From NCBI RefSeq assembly GCF_964204645.1, contig NC_134033.1, forward strand, positions 980,631-1,044,630: DNA of 64,000 bases. Reading direction: 5' to 3'. Origin of the DNA: Tubulanus polymorphus. Lineage: Eukaryota; Nemertea; Palaeonemertea; Tubulaniformes; Tubulanidae. Shown here one piece after another: positions 35,166-46,603 of this stretch; the first letter of the stretch is position 1; each line of letters starts with the position of its first letter. Below the pieces are notes generated by a model. That model saw only the letters and a program-made list of their open reading frames with translations, was not told where the DNA came from and ran no database searches. Both the position numbers and the translations under genes were made by a program.

Positions 35166-35830
35166 CCTGTTATCTTCCTAGAGTCGTTTAGTATCAACTG
35201 TATAACTGCTGTCGTCTGTCTCCAGTAGAACTGCTGTCGTCTGTCTCCAGTAGAACTGCTGTCGTCCGTCCACACACGGGTCTGTGTCGCAGTCTTCCTA
35301 GTTTGTGCTGTTTTGTGGCCCTCGTCTCACCCCGGAAACTGCACAAGCTTCCCAAACAATTTATGATATAGAAATCTATTGATATATTTTCGCAATGATT
35401 CATCAGTCCAATCAATGTATGCTTATCTATGATTAAAAATTCCTGAACCTGGACTCCCAAACATTTCATAATTGTAAAATAGAAATGCCCCCAACAATGA
35501 CACTCATCGACTGGCTAGGAAATATTCAAATGACAAGTGTTAAATGCAGACGTAGATCGCGGGCCCAGGAAGAAGAATTTCAATTGAATTTATGAAATAG
35601 ATATTTGTGTCCCCTCTTCCCGGTTTGTGCTGTTTTGTGGCCCTCGTTTCACCCCGGAAACTGCGCAGGCTTCACAAAGAATTCTAAATCTATAGAAATC
35701 GACGTTAAGAATTGATTAGTTCAATCAATGAATTTATATCTGAAATGAAACTTTTCATTATTGTAAAATTCTTCCGACAAAATAGAAATAACCCCCATCA
35801 ACTTCACTTTAGGACTAAGGAAATCATCTT
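34981..35830. repeat. Ly6 5' region, copy 1 of a segmental duplication
   Basis: From ATATCAACGTAAGTTCGAAC at about 34981 the sequence matches 36864 onward (offset 1883-1884), including exon 1 and the ACTGCTGTCGTCTGTCTCC repeats (25 bp) at about 35205-35275. An internal copy of the GTTTGTGCTGTTTTGTGGCC segment occurs at about 35302 and again at 35620, so this copy has a further local duplication. Confidence 0.85.
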
Positions 35831-36011
35831 AACTTCAATATCTTAACGAATACATTTCAAATATATGAAGTTGATATATCAGATATTCTACCATCATTAA
35901 AATGAATCTTAAACCTATTTGCAATAGACTTTCAACTAATTCAATGTGTACGGTTTGCGGACCTAGCTAAGTCGAGAGTCAAATCAGGGCGGGCAAAAAT
36001 AGAATTTGGGC

Positions 36012-36196
36012 CGGCGCAGGAAAGCCCTGTTAATGCTAATGCGGATAGTTAACTGTGGTTAGGCGTAAATGGGCGCAGTAAAACGCTGTAAGCTAACCAT
36101 TGCCATCGTGTGGCCTCTCATTTTAACCTGGTTAAGCCAATCCACGGATACGCCACTAACCACGGCTAGGCTAACAATGTTTTCCTGCGCCCGCCC
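36012..36196. mobile_element. Small TIR element (MITE-like), about 185 bp
   Basis: GGGCCGGCGCAGGAAA at the left pairs with TTTCCTGCGCCCGCCC at the right (15 of 16), with further complementary GTGGTTAGGCG and CGCCACTAACCAC inside. No clear target duplication. Confidence 0.5.
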
Positions 36197-36216
36197 GTTG
36201 GACCAAAACGTTATGT

Positions 36217-36648
36217 TGGGGCACACGAGCGTATCTTTTCGCCCGATCGCGACAAATTTATAAACCGCTCGTGTGGCCACTGACGGCGACGACGATTTCG
36301 TCGGCCGACTCGATCGCCCGGCGAATAGCCCGTATCAAACATGTTTGATACTTTCGCTCGATTATTTACGCCGTCGGATCGGCCGCAAAATTCACTCGTC
36401 TGCCAGCACTCGGTGAATTCCGCCGAGCGATCCATTTATATCAACCAATAGGATGCATTGTTGATATCATGCGACTTGTTAACCCTCTCGCACTAAGTGG
36501 CGGTCGCTGGACTTCGGTTCGCCAAATTTCGGTTTGATCGCTACGTGTGCCCACTCGTATCGGGCGTTAAATTCGTCGGCGAAATCGCTGGCGAATTTAA
36601 TCGTCGCGCGATCGGCCGAATAAGATACTCTCGTGTGTCCCTTTAGAC
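36217..36648. mobile_element. TIR element with central perfect palindrome, about 430 bp
   Basis: The left end GGGGCACACGAGCGTATCTT and the inverted right end GGGACACACGAGAGTATCTT continue as TTCGCCCGATCGCGAC and ATTCGGCCGATCGCGCGAC, so the TIRs span about 38 bp. Near its middle is the perfect palindrome GTATCAAACATGTTTGATAC (36331-36350). No coding capacity. It sits between the two copies of the Ly6 5' region. Confidence 0.55.
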
Positions 36649-36863
36649 CAGGACCTCTCGGTTAGGTCTCAAGCATACTCAACGACGATACTCAGAACGG
36701 CAGGCTACAAATAACTTCGAAACTTGCCTCAAACTATACACAGGCCTATAGGTCGATAGCGACATGGAACACGGGAAGGAGATCCTCCCTCCTTACGGGT
36801 CAAACCGTAGTCATTTAAACAAACAGAAAAAAACATCTGATATATATTATGATTTGTAGTCGA

Positions 36864-37620
36864 TATATCAACGTAAGTTCGAACCACGATTTAAAATCTT
36901 TTCCATAAATCTTTACTTTTCACACCAGTAAACATCTAATCGACCGTTCCCCCTGCGAGTTTTTAACAAGCATTTACTGAGTAATTACCTTGAGCCAACA
37001 ACAGAATCTGTAAAACTGCCGCCACAAACATAATCTGTAACTGATCCATCCTGTTATCTTCCTAGAGTCGTTTAGTATCAACTGTAGAACTGCTGTCGTC
37101 TGTCTCCTGTAGAACTGCTGTCGTCTGTCTCCAGTAGAACTGCTGTCGTCTGTCTCCAGTAGAACTGCTGTCGTCCGTCCACACACGGGTTTGTGTCGCA
37201 GTCTTCCCGGTTTGTGCTGTTTTGTGGCCCTCGTCTCACCCCGGAAACTGCGCAGGCTTCACAAAGAATTCTAAATCTATAGAAACCGACGTTAAGAATT
37301 GATTAGTTCAATCAATGAATTTATATCTGAAATGAAACATTTCATAATTGTAAAATTCTTCCGACAAAATAGAATTAACCCCCATCAACTTCACTTTAGG
37401 ACTAGGGAAATATTAAAATGACACATGTTAAATCTAGGCAATTACCAAGTTCGTGCTTTGGTGTCATTTTGATGAATACAATATGAACTAAGTTTGTCAT
37501 AAAGCGGTTCAATGGACACGACTACCACTGACTAGATAATACCAGACTGACCCTGTACATTTTAACTTCAATATCTTAACGAATACATTTCAAATATATG
37601 AAGTTGATATTCTGATCTAC
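36864..37620. repeat. Ly6 5' region, copy 2 of the segmental duplication
   Basis: Matches 34981-35830 with few differences. It carries four instead of three ACTGCTGTCGTCTGTCTCC units (about 37085-37175). The copies are separated by about 1 kb that includes the two TIR elements. Confidence 0.85.
36989..37049 (-). other. Duplicate signal-peptide exon of the Ly6 gene
   Basis: This 61-nt segment encodes the same 20 residues as exon 1 (35165-35105) and ends in the same donor (CAAG|GTAATT). No downstream exons 2-4 are duplicated with it. It could serve as an alternative first exon spliced to 33356, adding about 1.9 kb to intron 1 without changing the protein, or it could be inert. Confidence 0.7.
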
Positions 37621-37865
37621 TAGTCCTCATTAAAATGAATCTTAAAACTATTTGCAACGAATTTAATGCGTATCTCCGATTTACCGGTCCTAGCTCAAGT
37701 CAACCACAAATCACTGGTGCAAATTAATAGGAATTGGGAGCATTTTTACTTTATGTAGAATAAAAATATTTCAAACTAAATTTTCTCAACAAATCTATTT
37801 CGCAACCAAGTATGTGAAGTGTTTATAGAATCAGAATTATAACCAGAAAAACCTAAGGACAGTTT

Positions 37866-38275
<410 letters not shown>

Positions 38276-38276
38276 A

Positions 38277-38770
38277 GCAGCACCATTTCCAGCGAGGCAA
38301 ACTGTTTTTCTTGCTTACATTTAAATTCTAGTCATCAGGGATGATAAATAGAGGCTGCTTTAAACCACTGCTCGAGCGGATAAGATAATACTTCGAAAAG
38401 TTGCATGATTCATGACACTGTCATATGTTTGAGCTGCTCGTTTTATCACCGGGATTCGCGAACACGCGACCCCGATATTGAAAACCATCAGAAAATGCAA
38501 ATACTTGACAAACAAGCGAGAATTTACCGACGAGTTCTTATATTCCCCCGGAGAATGGATAAGATACGGTGTTTGTAATTTATGGAAACTGTCGTCGCTT
38601 TTAACTGTCTCGTGAATACCATCAGTCTTGGAGGTGTCACTATGATTTCTATATAGGGTCAGAACTAATACAAGCGGTACTATATATTACATATTCTGCA
38701 CCGTATATCCACCGACCAGACAAACGAGAATTTCTGAATCCTTGCTTGAATTTTGAAATTCCTTGCTAAA
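38277..38770. other. Intergenic stretch
   Basis: Nothing I can support as a gene or repeat. Confidence 0.5.
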
Positions 38771-38789
38771 ATTAAAGGAAATCTCCAAA

Positions 38790-39075
38790 AACGTAGCTCA
38801 GTTGGTTTAGGCGTGTTGCATCCACTATCAGTACTGGCAATATTTTCAATGTGCTCTGGCAACACTTCAAATGCCGTGTTCCCGTCATGTGGTTATTAAG
38901 TGGACAATCCAATAATGTTACTTTTGGGAGAACAAGATCATTGCTATAAGCGAGATAAGCGATTTTGAGTTCTGCTGGCTGCTTCCAGTGTGAGGGCAAC
39001 ACGTCAAAGACCATCGTCTCGTCATGAGGTTAGACGGATAATCCAATAGGATATTGGGAATCCGAACGACATGAA
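38790..39075 (+). repeat. SINE-like repeat with tRNA A box
   Basis: GTAGCTCAGTTGGTTTAGGC near 38791 is tRNA-like. Two related segments follow: AATGTGCTCTGGCAACACTT (about 38850) and AGTGTGAGGGCAACACGTCA (about 38988). Each is followed by GTCATG(T/A)GGTTA and AATCCAATA. The arrangement suggests a SINE with a duplicated body. No B box is evident. Confidence 0.4.
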
Positions 39076-39339
39076 GCAAGAAAATCAAATATACAGACAA
39101 GTATCCGTTAGATAGACCGTGTACTTAGTATGAATGTCGTACGCTAGACACGGAAAATGAGCAATCTAAAAGCGATCGCGATTTTAAGTTGATCATGTTT
39201 GTATTTCAACGGTGGCTATATTTGAGATGAGATTCTCAGAATATTGAACGTCACGTTGCCTTAGCTACCGTGCTGCATATCTAATCTATTTCGATCCGCT
39301 ATCGCGCAGTTATAAATCTGTTCGTTTTTAAACGAAAAA

Positions 39340-39655
39340 TTCATTTGTTATCTCAAGCCCGCCGAAACGTTTTTTCCTCGTGAAAAAAACTTTTTCGACG
39401 TTTTTTGTTATGCCGTGTGCGGGGAAGCCAAAACACAAAACGCCGAACAGAAAAATGTTTTTCGCGAGAAATAAACTTTGTTCACGAAACAAACACTGCT
39501 TGATTTGCGAAAAACGTTTTGTGTAGTCGAAAAAGTTTTTCGCTCCGTGTCCGTTGTACGTTTTCTCGTTTGCGGGCAAAACGTTTTACGATTGTGAAAA
39601 CGTGTTTTTCTGTTATGGCGAAACAAATGTTATGCCGTGTGCGGGGGGGGGGGCT
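39340..39655. repeat. AACGTTTT-rich stretch bounded by a direct repeat
   Basis: GTTATGCCGTGTGCGGGG occurs at about 39408 and about 39630. Between them variants of AAAAACGTTTT recur on both strands. A run of ten G follows the second copy. No gene is convincing. Confidence 0.5.
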
Positions 39656-40319
39656 TGACTCGTTTTTTATCGTTAAAATCCGTTCATAGTCCAATTACTC
39701 TCTGAATCGTGGAACCGAGCGGAACGCTGGAGTTCGTAATCGTAATTTCTACCTACGTGTACTATTAATAAGCTATATCGGGATATTATCGGCAATAGCG
39801 CTGAGTTGTTTTTGATGCGCGGTTATGAAATGATTGATTCTGCAATTTACTCGTCTGAAATCCTCTCAGGCTCGAGGCGAGCAGTGAGGGATGTTTTGCC
39901 GTCTGCTGAGAGCTTCCCGTCTCTCGCGTGAGTAACCAAACCATAGTACGACGACCCCGTTCAAAGCGACGGATTACGGTTCGAGTGAAAACTTCCCAAT
40001 AAGTCACGAAGAAAGAGTTATTTATCATTTATTTTCATAGGATGCGACATACAAAGATACACACGATTCAAGCCATGACACACATTAAACTAGTTTCTTT
40101 GTTTCGTTTAATTCTGACCACTGGCAGTTGAGCAACCGCTAGAGGCGCTAGTAGTAGAATAAAGTTATTGCCTCCTTAAATACCGTTCGACGTCAATCGG
40201 GTACGAAATGACGTCATAAAGGGGATCTTTGAATGCAATGAATCTAGGTCAATGAGTTACGACATTAACATGGTTAAGTTACGTCATTAGGGAGATTTAT
40301 GGGTGCAGCCATCTTATCC
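39656..40319. other. Downstream flank of the GPCR gene
   Basis: No gene seen. Read on the minus strand, an AATAAA lies near 40030, about 290 bp after the GPCR stop, and may be its polyadenylation signal. ATGACGTCATAAAGGGG at about 40207 and TTACGTCATTAGGGAG at about 40278 are CRE-like. Confidence 0.4.
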
Positions 40320-41453
40320 TCATTGACTTCGCGCGGAGGTCACTGAGTTCACGTGCGACAATGCGAAACCTCTATTCGTCACTCCGTTCTCCGATCCGAG
40401 CGTGCCACCAATGCACCCTCTATCGGGCATCAAGTCAAACATGGCCGACCGGAACTTGGCGCCGCTGATGACATATAGCAGGAAGTTGATGGCGTTGTTT
40501 AAGTAGGACAACAAATACAAACTTTCGTAAATCATGTTTTGCGTGTCGATGTTCAGATGATTGGTATAGCAAAGAACGTAGATCGCGAACGGGATCGTAG
40601 TGATCAAAAACGACGTATTCACCACCAGCAACATAACCGTCATACTAGTCAACCTCGAGCGCCGACTAGCGGCCGATGCCGACACTCGGTGGCTGTTGTA
40701 CTCCACACGCTGGTTAATCCGGCGCATGCGCAGAATGATCGACACGTTACAGAAACTGATAATCAACCACGTGACCGAGTAGACGGAGAAATCGATGTAA
40801 ACCCAGATATTATCGCTGAAATTGACGTAATGCGGCGGTGCGTAGCACCACGGTTTCGGGTCCTCTGGGACGTTAACAATAGTGACCGTTACGAACGCGT
40901 GGCTGTTTAGGGCGAATAACGCCAACGCCAAACAGCCGACCATAATCCCGGCGTGTTTTAGCGAGAACCATCGTTTCGCTTTAGACGGCTGATAAACGGA
41001 AACGAAACGCTCGATGGCGATCAGCGCTAGGATGCTGGACGAAAATTGCAACGTGAAATACATGAATACGGTTCTTAGTTTACAGATGGCAGCACTCTCT
41101 TCGTAGAGACTGAATCCGCTGATCGCTTTAATCCAAACGGGAAACAATCCGATCAACAAAGCCCCGTTATCGGAAAACGCGAGCACGATCAGTAACATGC
41201 CCGTTGTGGACGTTCTCAACGCTTTAATCGCTAACAGGATCAGCGTGCTGGCGCTGTTTCCAAATACTCCGAGAATCACGACGAAAATTGCCGCGTAACA
41301 GTTTAGAAACGATATATACGCCTCGACCGACGGTTCGCGAGTCGATCCGGGTTTTAGTAGCGTGTTATTCGTGTAATTAGCTGCTATGGTAGCCATCTTT
41401 AAAAGAGCAAAATCCGTTGAGCCTAAAATTGACAATATCCTATTCTTCAGCAC
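40320..41453 (-). CDS. Class A (rhodopsin-like) G protein-coupled receptor, single exon
   Basis: The 377-residue ORF has seven hydrophobic segments at about 50-77, 85-108, 122-148, 167-190, 217-242, 270-296 and 308-330. Class A marks are GN in TM1 (65-66), LAFSD in TM2 (Asp95), Cys124 and Cys203 for the extracellular disulfide, and ERF (148-150) in place of DRY. TM7 has NAINFLLY (320-327) in place of NPxxY. The N-terminus has sequons NYT and NNT. Met20 (MATIAANYTNN) is an alternative start closer to the first helix. It resembles orphan peptide-receptor-like GPCRs that are expanded in lophotrochozoans; the ligand cannot be told. A plus-strand frame inside it is a shadow. Confidence 0.9.
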   Translation of the reverse strand: MLKNRILSILGSTDFALLKMATIAANYTNNTLLKPGSTREPSVEAYISFLNCYAAIFVVILGVFGNSASTLILLAIKALRTSTTGMLLIVLAFSDNGALLIGLFPVWIKAISGFSLYEESAAICKLRTVFMYFTLQFSSSILALIAIERFVSVYQPSKAKRWFSLKHAGIMVGCLALALFALNSHAFVTVTIVNVPEDPKPWCYAPPHYVNFSDNIWVYIDFSVYSVTWLIISFCNVSIILRMRRINQRVEYNSHRVSASAASRRSRLTSMTVMLLVVNTSFLITTIPFAIYVLCYTNHLNIDTQNMIYESLYLLSYLNNAINFLLYVISGAKFRSAMFDLMPDRGCIGGTLGSENGVTNRGFALSHVNSVTSARSQ

Positions 41454-41624
41454 GAAAAGCCATAGCAGCGATCTTTAAATCCGTATTATCCGTGCACCGA
41501 TGAATCTCTCATTTGTAAATACGAATAGCTGCCATAGCGGCGATCTTTGATCCGCTTATGCCTATCATCACGGGAATATATCTCTTTTGCCATTACCGTT
41601 AACTGCCATAGCGGCCGTCTTTGA
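41381..41624. promoter_or_regulatory. Recurrent GCCATAGCGGCGATCTTT motif at the GPCR 5' end
   Basis: Variants occur at 41381 (overlapping the codons after Met20), 41459, 41530 and 41603, about 71-78 bp apart, with another at 43479. On the minus strand they read AAAGATCGCCGCTATGGC, resembling a YY1-type AAGATGGCGGC element. Function is inferred only. Confidence 0.4.
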
Positions 41625-42028
41625 TATATTCCGAAGATTTATGCGCCAATAGAGAAAAGCCGATATATTTTGTTCCGGTGTCTGGAACTACCGCAGACGT
41701 ACACAAGATTAACTAGCCAGCGTAGTCGTTATACGCAATCCGGGAGAGGCTGTGACGCGGTGATTGCCGTATAATCGAGACACCCGTTACCGTAAAACGA
41801 GCGGAGGAAATTGCGTCGTAAATATGTAATTACGACTCATCGAAATTAATAGCGCTTCGATCGATGCGTTACGAATACCGCAAAATCAAAGCATAATGAT
41901 AATTCCATCGAATAAAGGCTACTATATTTCTCATAAATTTTCGCAATTATGAGTCGTTGATATTGTCTCCTCTATTTTGTACTTATCGTCTGTTCTGAAG
42001 CCCTAAATGTAATCAATACCACAATAAT
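41625..42028. other. Upstream flank of the GPCR gene
   Basis: Nothing beyond AT- and CpG-containing unique sequence; no gene or repeat seen. Confidence 0.4.
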
Positions 42029-42133
42029 ATGGATCATGTAGATAGAGATCTTATATCATTATTTCCGTGTTCCTATTATGCGTTGATTTCAAATAATCAA
42101 ATCTTTTTGTTGCTATTGCTGTATCATATAGCT

Positions 42134-42630
42134 ATGACTGCAGAGTTCCAATATGCAAGTTACGAACTGATTGAGTCTATATCTATGACTGCAGTGTTCC
42201 AATATGCAAGTTACGGACTGATTGAGTCTATATCTATGACTGCAGAGTTCCAATATGCAAGTTACGGACTGATTGAGTCTATATCTATGACTGCAGAGTT
42301 CCAATATGCAAGTTACGGACTGATTGAGTCTATATCTATGACTGCAGAGTTCCAATATGCAAGTTACGGACTGATTGAGTCTATATCTATGACTGCAGAG
42401 TTCCAATATGCAAGTTACGAACTGATTGAGTCTATATCTATGACTGCAGAGTTCCAATATGCAAGTTACGGACTGATTGAGTCTATATCTATGACTGCAG
42501 AGTTCCAATATGCAAGTTACGAACTGATTGAGTCTATATCTATGACTGCAGAGTTCCAATATGCAAGTTACGAACTGATTGAGTCTATATCTATGACTGC
42601 AGTGTTCCAATATTCTAGATACGAACTGAT
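42134..42630. repeat. 51-bp minisatellite, about ten copies
   Basis: Units start at 42134 and every 51 bp to 42593 (ATGACTGCAGAGTTCCAATA ... GAGTCTATATCT), with A/T and G/A variants. Because 51 is a multiple of three, frames on both strands stay open (267 and 165 codons). The plus frame ends in a stretch with a hydrophobic run (about 42630-42690), but no homology or splice context supports a gene. Confidence 0.9.
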
Positions 42631-42839
42631 CTGTCTATTTGTACCGTTTGTTTGTTTGTTTATTTTGCTATTTGTCGTGTCGAACCGGTTCTATATGGTA
42701 ATAGATTACGGAACGGCAGACGATAAAAGTTCGACTGCTGGACGACACCGCAGGCGACTAACTCATAAAATATTCATGAACCGTTCCTCCGGTCAAAATG
42801 TACATCTTGATGAAACGTCAGTCGTAATATAATAGTAAT

Positions 42840-44400
42840 TAATGCCGAGTAAACAATCTAACGATTTTTGTACCGGAACTCCCGCGGTGAAGGTCGCGTG
42901 GACGTCACTTCGAATGAAAGTCCGCGCCCGCTTTCTCGCTCGAGTAACGTCACGTTTTGATTGAAATTGATAGGAAAGAAATTGCTATTTGGGAAGGATG
43001 ATAATTAATTCCCTAAACCCCGGAGATGCGGTTATCTTTACAAGGCGGATATTGTGCGTATAAAACCCTCGCGGGTATTGAAACGCTATTAGCCGGATTC
43101 CCGTGTGACCCGCCACTCTGCCATACCCTACTGACTAGCGTGTACTCAACAGATAAACAGATTTTTACGATACTTGTTTCCAGAAAACGGTACAGAAATT
43201 GTCGCGTTTATCCGTGGAATATTCTATAGTAGTTATCTAGAATTCTAGGATACATTCATCACCGATATCACACGCCGCAACAAGCTGGCGTTCTGTGCTT
43301 CTTTATCGAAATCCGATACCGCGATTTTATCGTGACCAAAAACCGCATAAACGTAACATTATCCAATCAAAACCATCAGTAACAATGTTTATTCATGAAA
43401 GCTTTCACCGACATGATGAAAGACGTTGAAATTTTAGAATTCTTTTGAGTCTTTTCTTTCGCGCTACGTAATCTTAGTTGCCATAGCGGCGCTCTTGATA
43501 ATTAATTACCGAGCGATAACCGGAGATTCCTTTTTATCAACAACGGTCTCGACGAGGTCTACAGGGGCCGATTGCGTAACGGAGCTACGAATCATTAAAC
43601 GAAAGTAGAAACTCTTTTTTACGCAAACGAACCGGCGAATTATGTTTCTATATATTGTTAGGTCCTGCCTGGATGTTCGGTACCGCGAAACGTAAATGTT
43701 TAGACAGCACTTTCAACAGAAAATCGTCAGTTTAGTCTTAACGTATAATGTATCTTATACTGGTATTCAGTGAACGTGCAACTCAACGTCGTCTGCGTCG
43801 ATACGGGGGTAAATATTTGCCGACAATCTCAATAGTGTCGAGATTGATTAAGAGATTCCAGTTCCACCGAATCGGTGCCCGTTCCACGAACAACTTCACG
43901 CCCTTCTCAAAGATTAGGTCGCGTATTTTCCACCCTATCTAAACGGCAATGCGTACTTTCGCGATCTGTGAACGCTTCACAGCCTCGTCGAAGATTAGTA
44001 GTTCTACGCGCGCGGTATGTAGGTCACGTATTCGTCGCCCTATTCTACGTAAGGCAATGCGAATGATTGGTGAGCTGTAAAAACTGGTCTCAGTCACGAT
44101 AACGAGATGGTAGCGTAGAGATAATTCAATGACGGTGGCTATCTGAAACTAATCCGTGCTGAAGATCTAAGATATAGCCTGCACGCACGCGCTAAGCCGG
44201 CTATTAACTCCAATCACGGACGACGTTATTTAGTAGAGATCCACGCTCTCTTCTGATGTCGTGACATAGTGATATATCGGATATCAAAAGTCTAATAACA
44301 TTTGTTTTTTTCGTTGCTGAGTAAGGTTTTATGAACATTGACAATAACGATGGACCAGCAAACGAACTAAGTCAACTGCGCTTGTTAAGTACTCCGACAC
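42840..44400. other. Intergenic stretch
   Basis: No gene I can support. Two related pieces of about 110 bp (AAAGATTAGGTCGCGTATTT near 43910 and GAAGATTAGTAGTTC...GTCACGTATTCGTC near 43990-44030) both end in GGCAATGCG and are a diverged local duplication. Confidence 0.4.
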
Positions 44401-44420
44401 TAGACGGCGTTCGTTGAAGA

Positions 44421-44722
44421 TTAACCATTCAAATATTCAAATATGTATATTTGAATATTCAAATCTAAATCCGGGTTCGTGAACTCTGCGGTGGGCCCGT
44501 TCCGGTTAGAACCTCCAGAGAGTCGACTAGCGGTGTCAGTCGCACGCCATATATGAATACAACCCTCTTGTGGCAGACTGCTATCTGTATCTATTAGTCC
44601 CGGCGGAGTGATTCCTGCGACTCCTCGAAGTTGGTGATAAAAATCCGGTGTATCGTCACTCCAGTCACGTGTACAGTATTTACACCGGAAGTGTGACGTC
44701 ACTCGGGCGATGGCGCGTAATT
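44421..44722 (-). CDS. Candidate terminal exon, function unknown
   Basis: A strong pyrimidine tract and AG (TTTTTTTTTCAG) precede 44722 on the minus strand. The following frame is open to a TAA at 44421, about 100 codons, with FRCKYCTRDW, DFYHQLRGVAGITPPG and PQEGCIHIWRAT. The composition looks protein-like, but I recognise no family and cannot find the preceding exon with certainty. A CAG|GTAAGA donor lies upstream at about 45164. Confidence 0.3.
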
Positions 44723-45874
44723 CTGAAAAAAAAAGATAATCGATTCAACCGATTTTATTTTCAATTTATTTCAAGGCACGTACAATTCAAATAGACCAAT
44801 TCTCCCCGTCCTATCAGTTAGAAAATTTTTGGATTTATAGCGAACGGGATGATTTAATCAGATAATTTACGATGGCCGGTTGCACACAAGCTCCAGCAGA
44901 TTACAGGGTTCCAGTGAACGCAGACACAGGCGTTGATGCGACACTGTTGCTTGTAACGTATTGCATGTGTTATCCTGCGAATGAAGAGACACCAATCCCC
45001 AGTGTCCGAGCAATAAATAAAATCTCCTAATCAAATTTCTCTGTTTTCTGTCTCATACACGAAACGTCAAATAATTGCGCAGTTCGTCTGACATTTTTAA
45101 TTTCCAGTCTCGCATTTTCCGCAGACGTTGAAAAAGACGACGCGTGAGATAGAACCGTCTTACCTGATTAGTGTCAGCGTTCACAGAACAAGCCTCAGAT
45201 CTTGTATATTTGCTTGTTTGCCGGCGTAAAAAATAAACTCTGTCTCGTTTCCAAATCAACAGCTATTCGTCTGCCTAGAGATCGGCGAGATCTAACTAAA
45301 TGAATGCCTGGCAGTGAATTATTGAAGCTGATGAATATAGATAGATCCCTTGACACTGGCTTGTCTTGTAAAAGCTGCAAAATAATATCGTAAACAGATG
45401 CTATTTATCACTTCACCAATCGGCTCCATAAATTCGGGAATTAGAGGTTTCAGCTAGATTCAAATAACGTATCATTTTAACGCAACCAGGGCCATCGTAA
45501 CCATTGCATCGTAGGCTCCTGGTGTAATTCGAAATTGTTTGACAAGTTCCACAGTTCAGGACCCATTTCCTCTTATTTTCCTCTTAAAAACGGACTTATT
45601 TCGCTCAAGTCTAATTCATAATCATGGACCGAGGTCCTTAAATTAATATAAGTACAGTCTGCTGGCCAGCACTGGATGATTCACAACCATCTGACAGAGT
45701 AAATACCAAATAGTACTTAAAAATGTATATTGCGTGTGGCTTTGGAAGATATACTATACCGATACCTCAAGAGTTAGAATCAGTTATTCGATTAAGCCAG
45801 AACCGTGGAACATAAAACAAATTGATTGTCGATGAAAATTTGCTGATTTTAAATAACTAAAACAATTGAGATGA
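44723..45874. other. Intergenic or intronic stretch
   Basis: Apart from the isolated good minus-strand donor (AATCAG|GTAAGA, about 45164), which might end an untranslated or coding exon joined to 44722, no feature is supported. Confidence 0.3.
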
Positions 45875-46260
45875 ACGATGTGAATCCGAATCCAGTTCCA
45901 CAATTCACGGTTGACAACGATTTTATGAAGTTAGGATTGGATTAGAAATCTAAACTAATTTTGAGTAATCTAATCTATATGAGAGACTAGTTTTTTTCCA
46001 GAATCGGAATCCGGTTCCACAGTTCATGGTTAATTTCGATTTTATGGAGTTAAACAGGGGCGGATTCTGGGTCAAAGAAAAACAGGAAAAAAAAACAAGT
46101 GAGATTACGAATCAGAATTCGGTTCCACAGTTTGAGGTCAACTTCGATTTTATGGAGTTAAACAGGGCCGGATTCTGGGTCAAAGAAAAAAAGCAATTGA
46201 CATTACGAATCAGAATCCGTTTCCTCGGTTCGGGGTTGACTTCGATTCTGCGGCCTTAAA
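45875..46260. repeat. About 105-bp tandem repeat carrying the TTCCACAGTT motif
   Basis: Three to four diverged units share AATCGGAATCCGGTTCCACA, then CGATTTTATGGAGTTAAACA and GGATTCTGGGTCAAAGAAAA. The best-conserved units start at about 46003 and 46107. Confidence 0.75.
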
Positions 46261-46603
46261 ATGGAGCGACAATTCGAACATATTTTCAGGAATCAATACG
46301 GATAAACTCGACTTTTTCTTCATGAATCATCCTTTCGACGAGTTGAATTTGATTCAGTTAGAAAGAAAATGATCGATTTGATCCTATCTCCTCAAATAGC
46401 TCACAACTGTGGGACTGCTATGGAATGCGAAATGTTAACTTTGGATTGCATAAAAATAGAATAGAGCGAACATCTAAAAATATTTTGAGAAATTGAATTG
46501 ATGCGATTAACTCGGTTTTCAGTTCTTGAATCAGAATGAATCTGTTAAAATTAAAAAATTAAAATGATTGAATCCGATCTCGCCGCAGAAGCCGTTATAC
46601 CGA

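Noticed and set aside
40539-40910. 123-codon plus-strand ORF
   Set aside because: It is the antisense shadow of the GPCR coding sequence.
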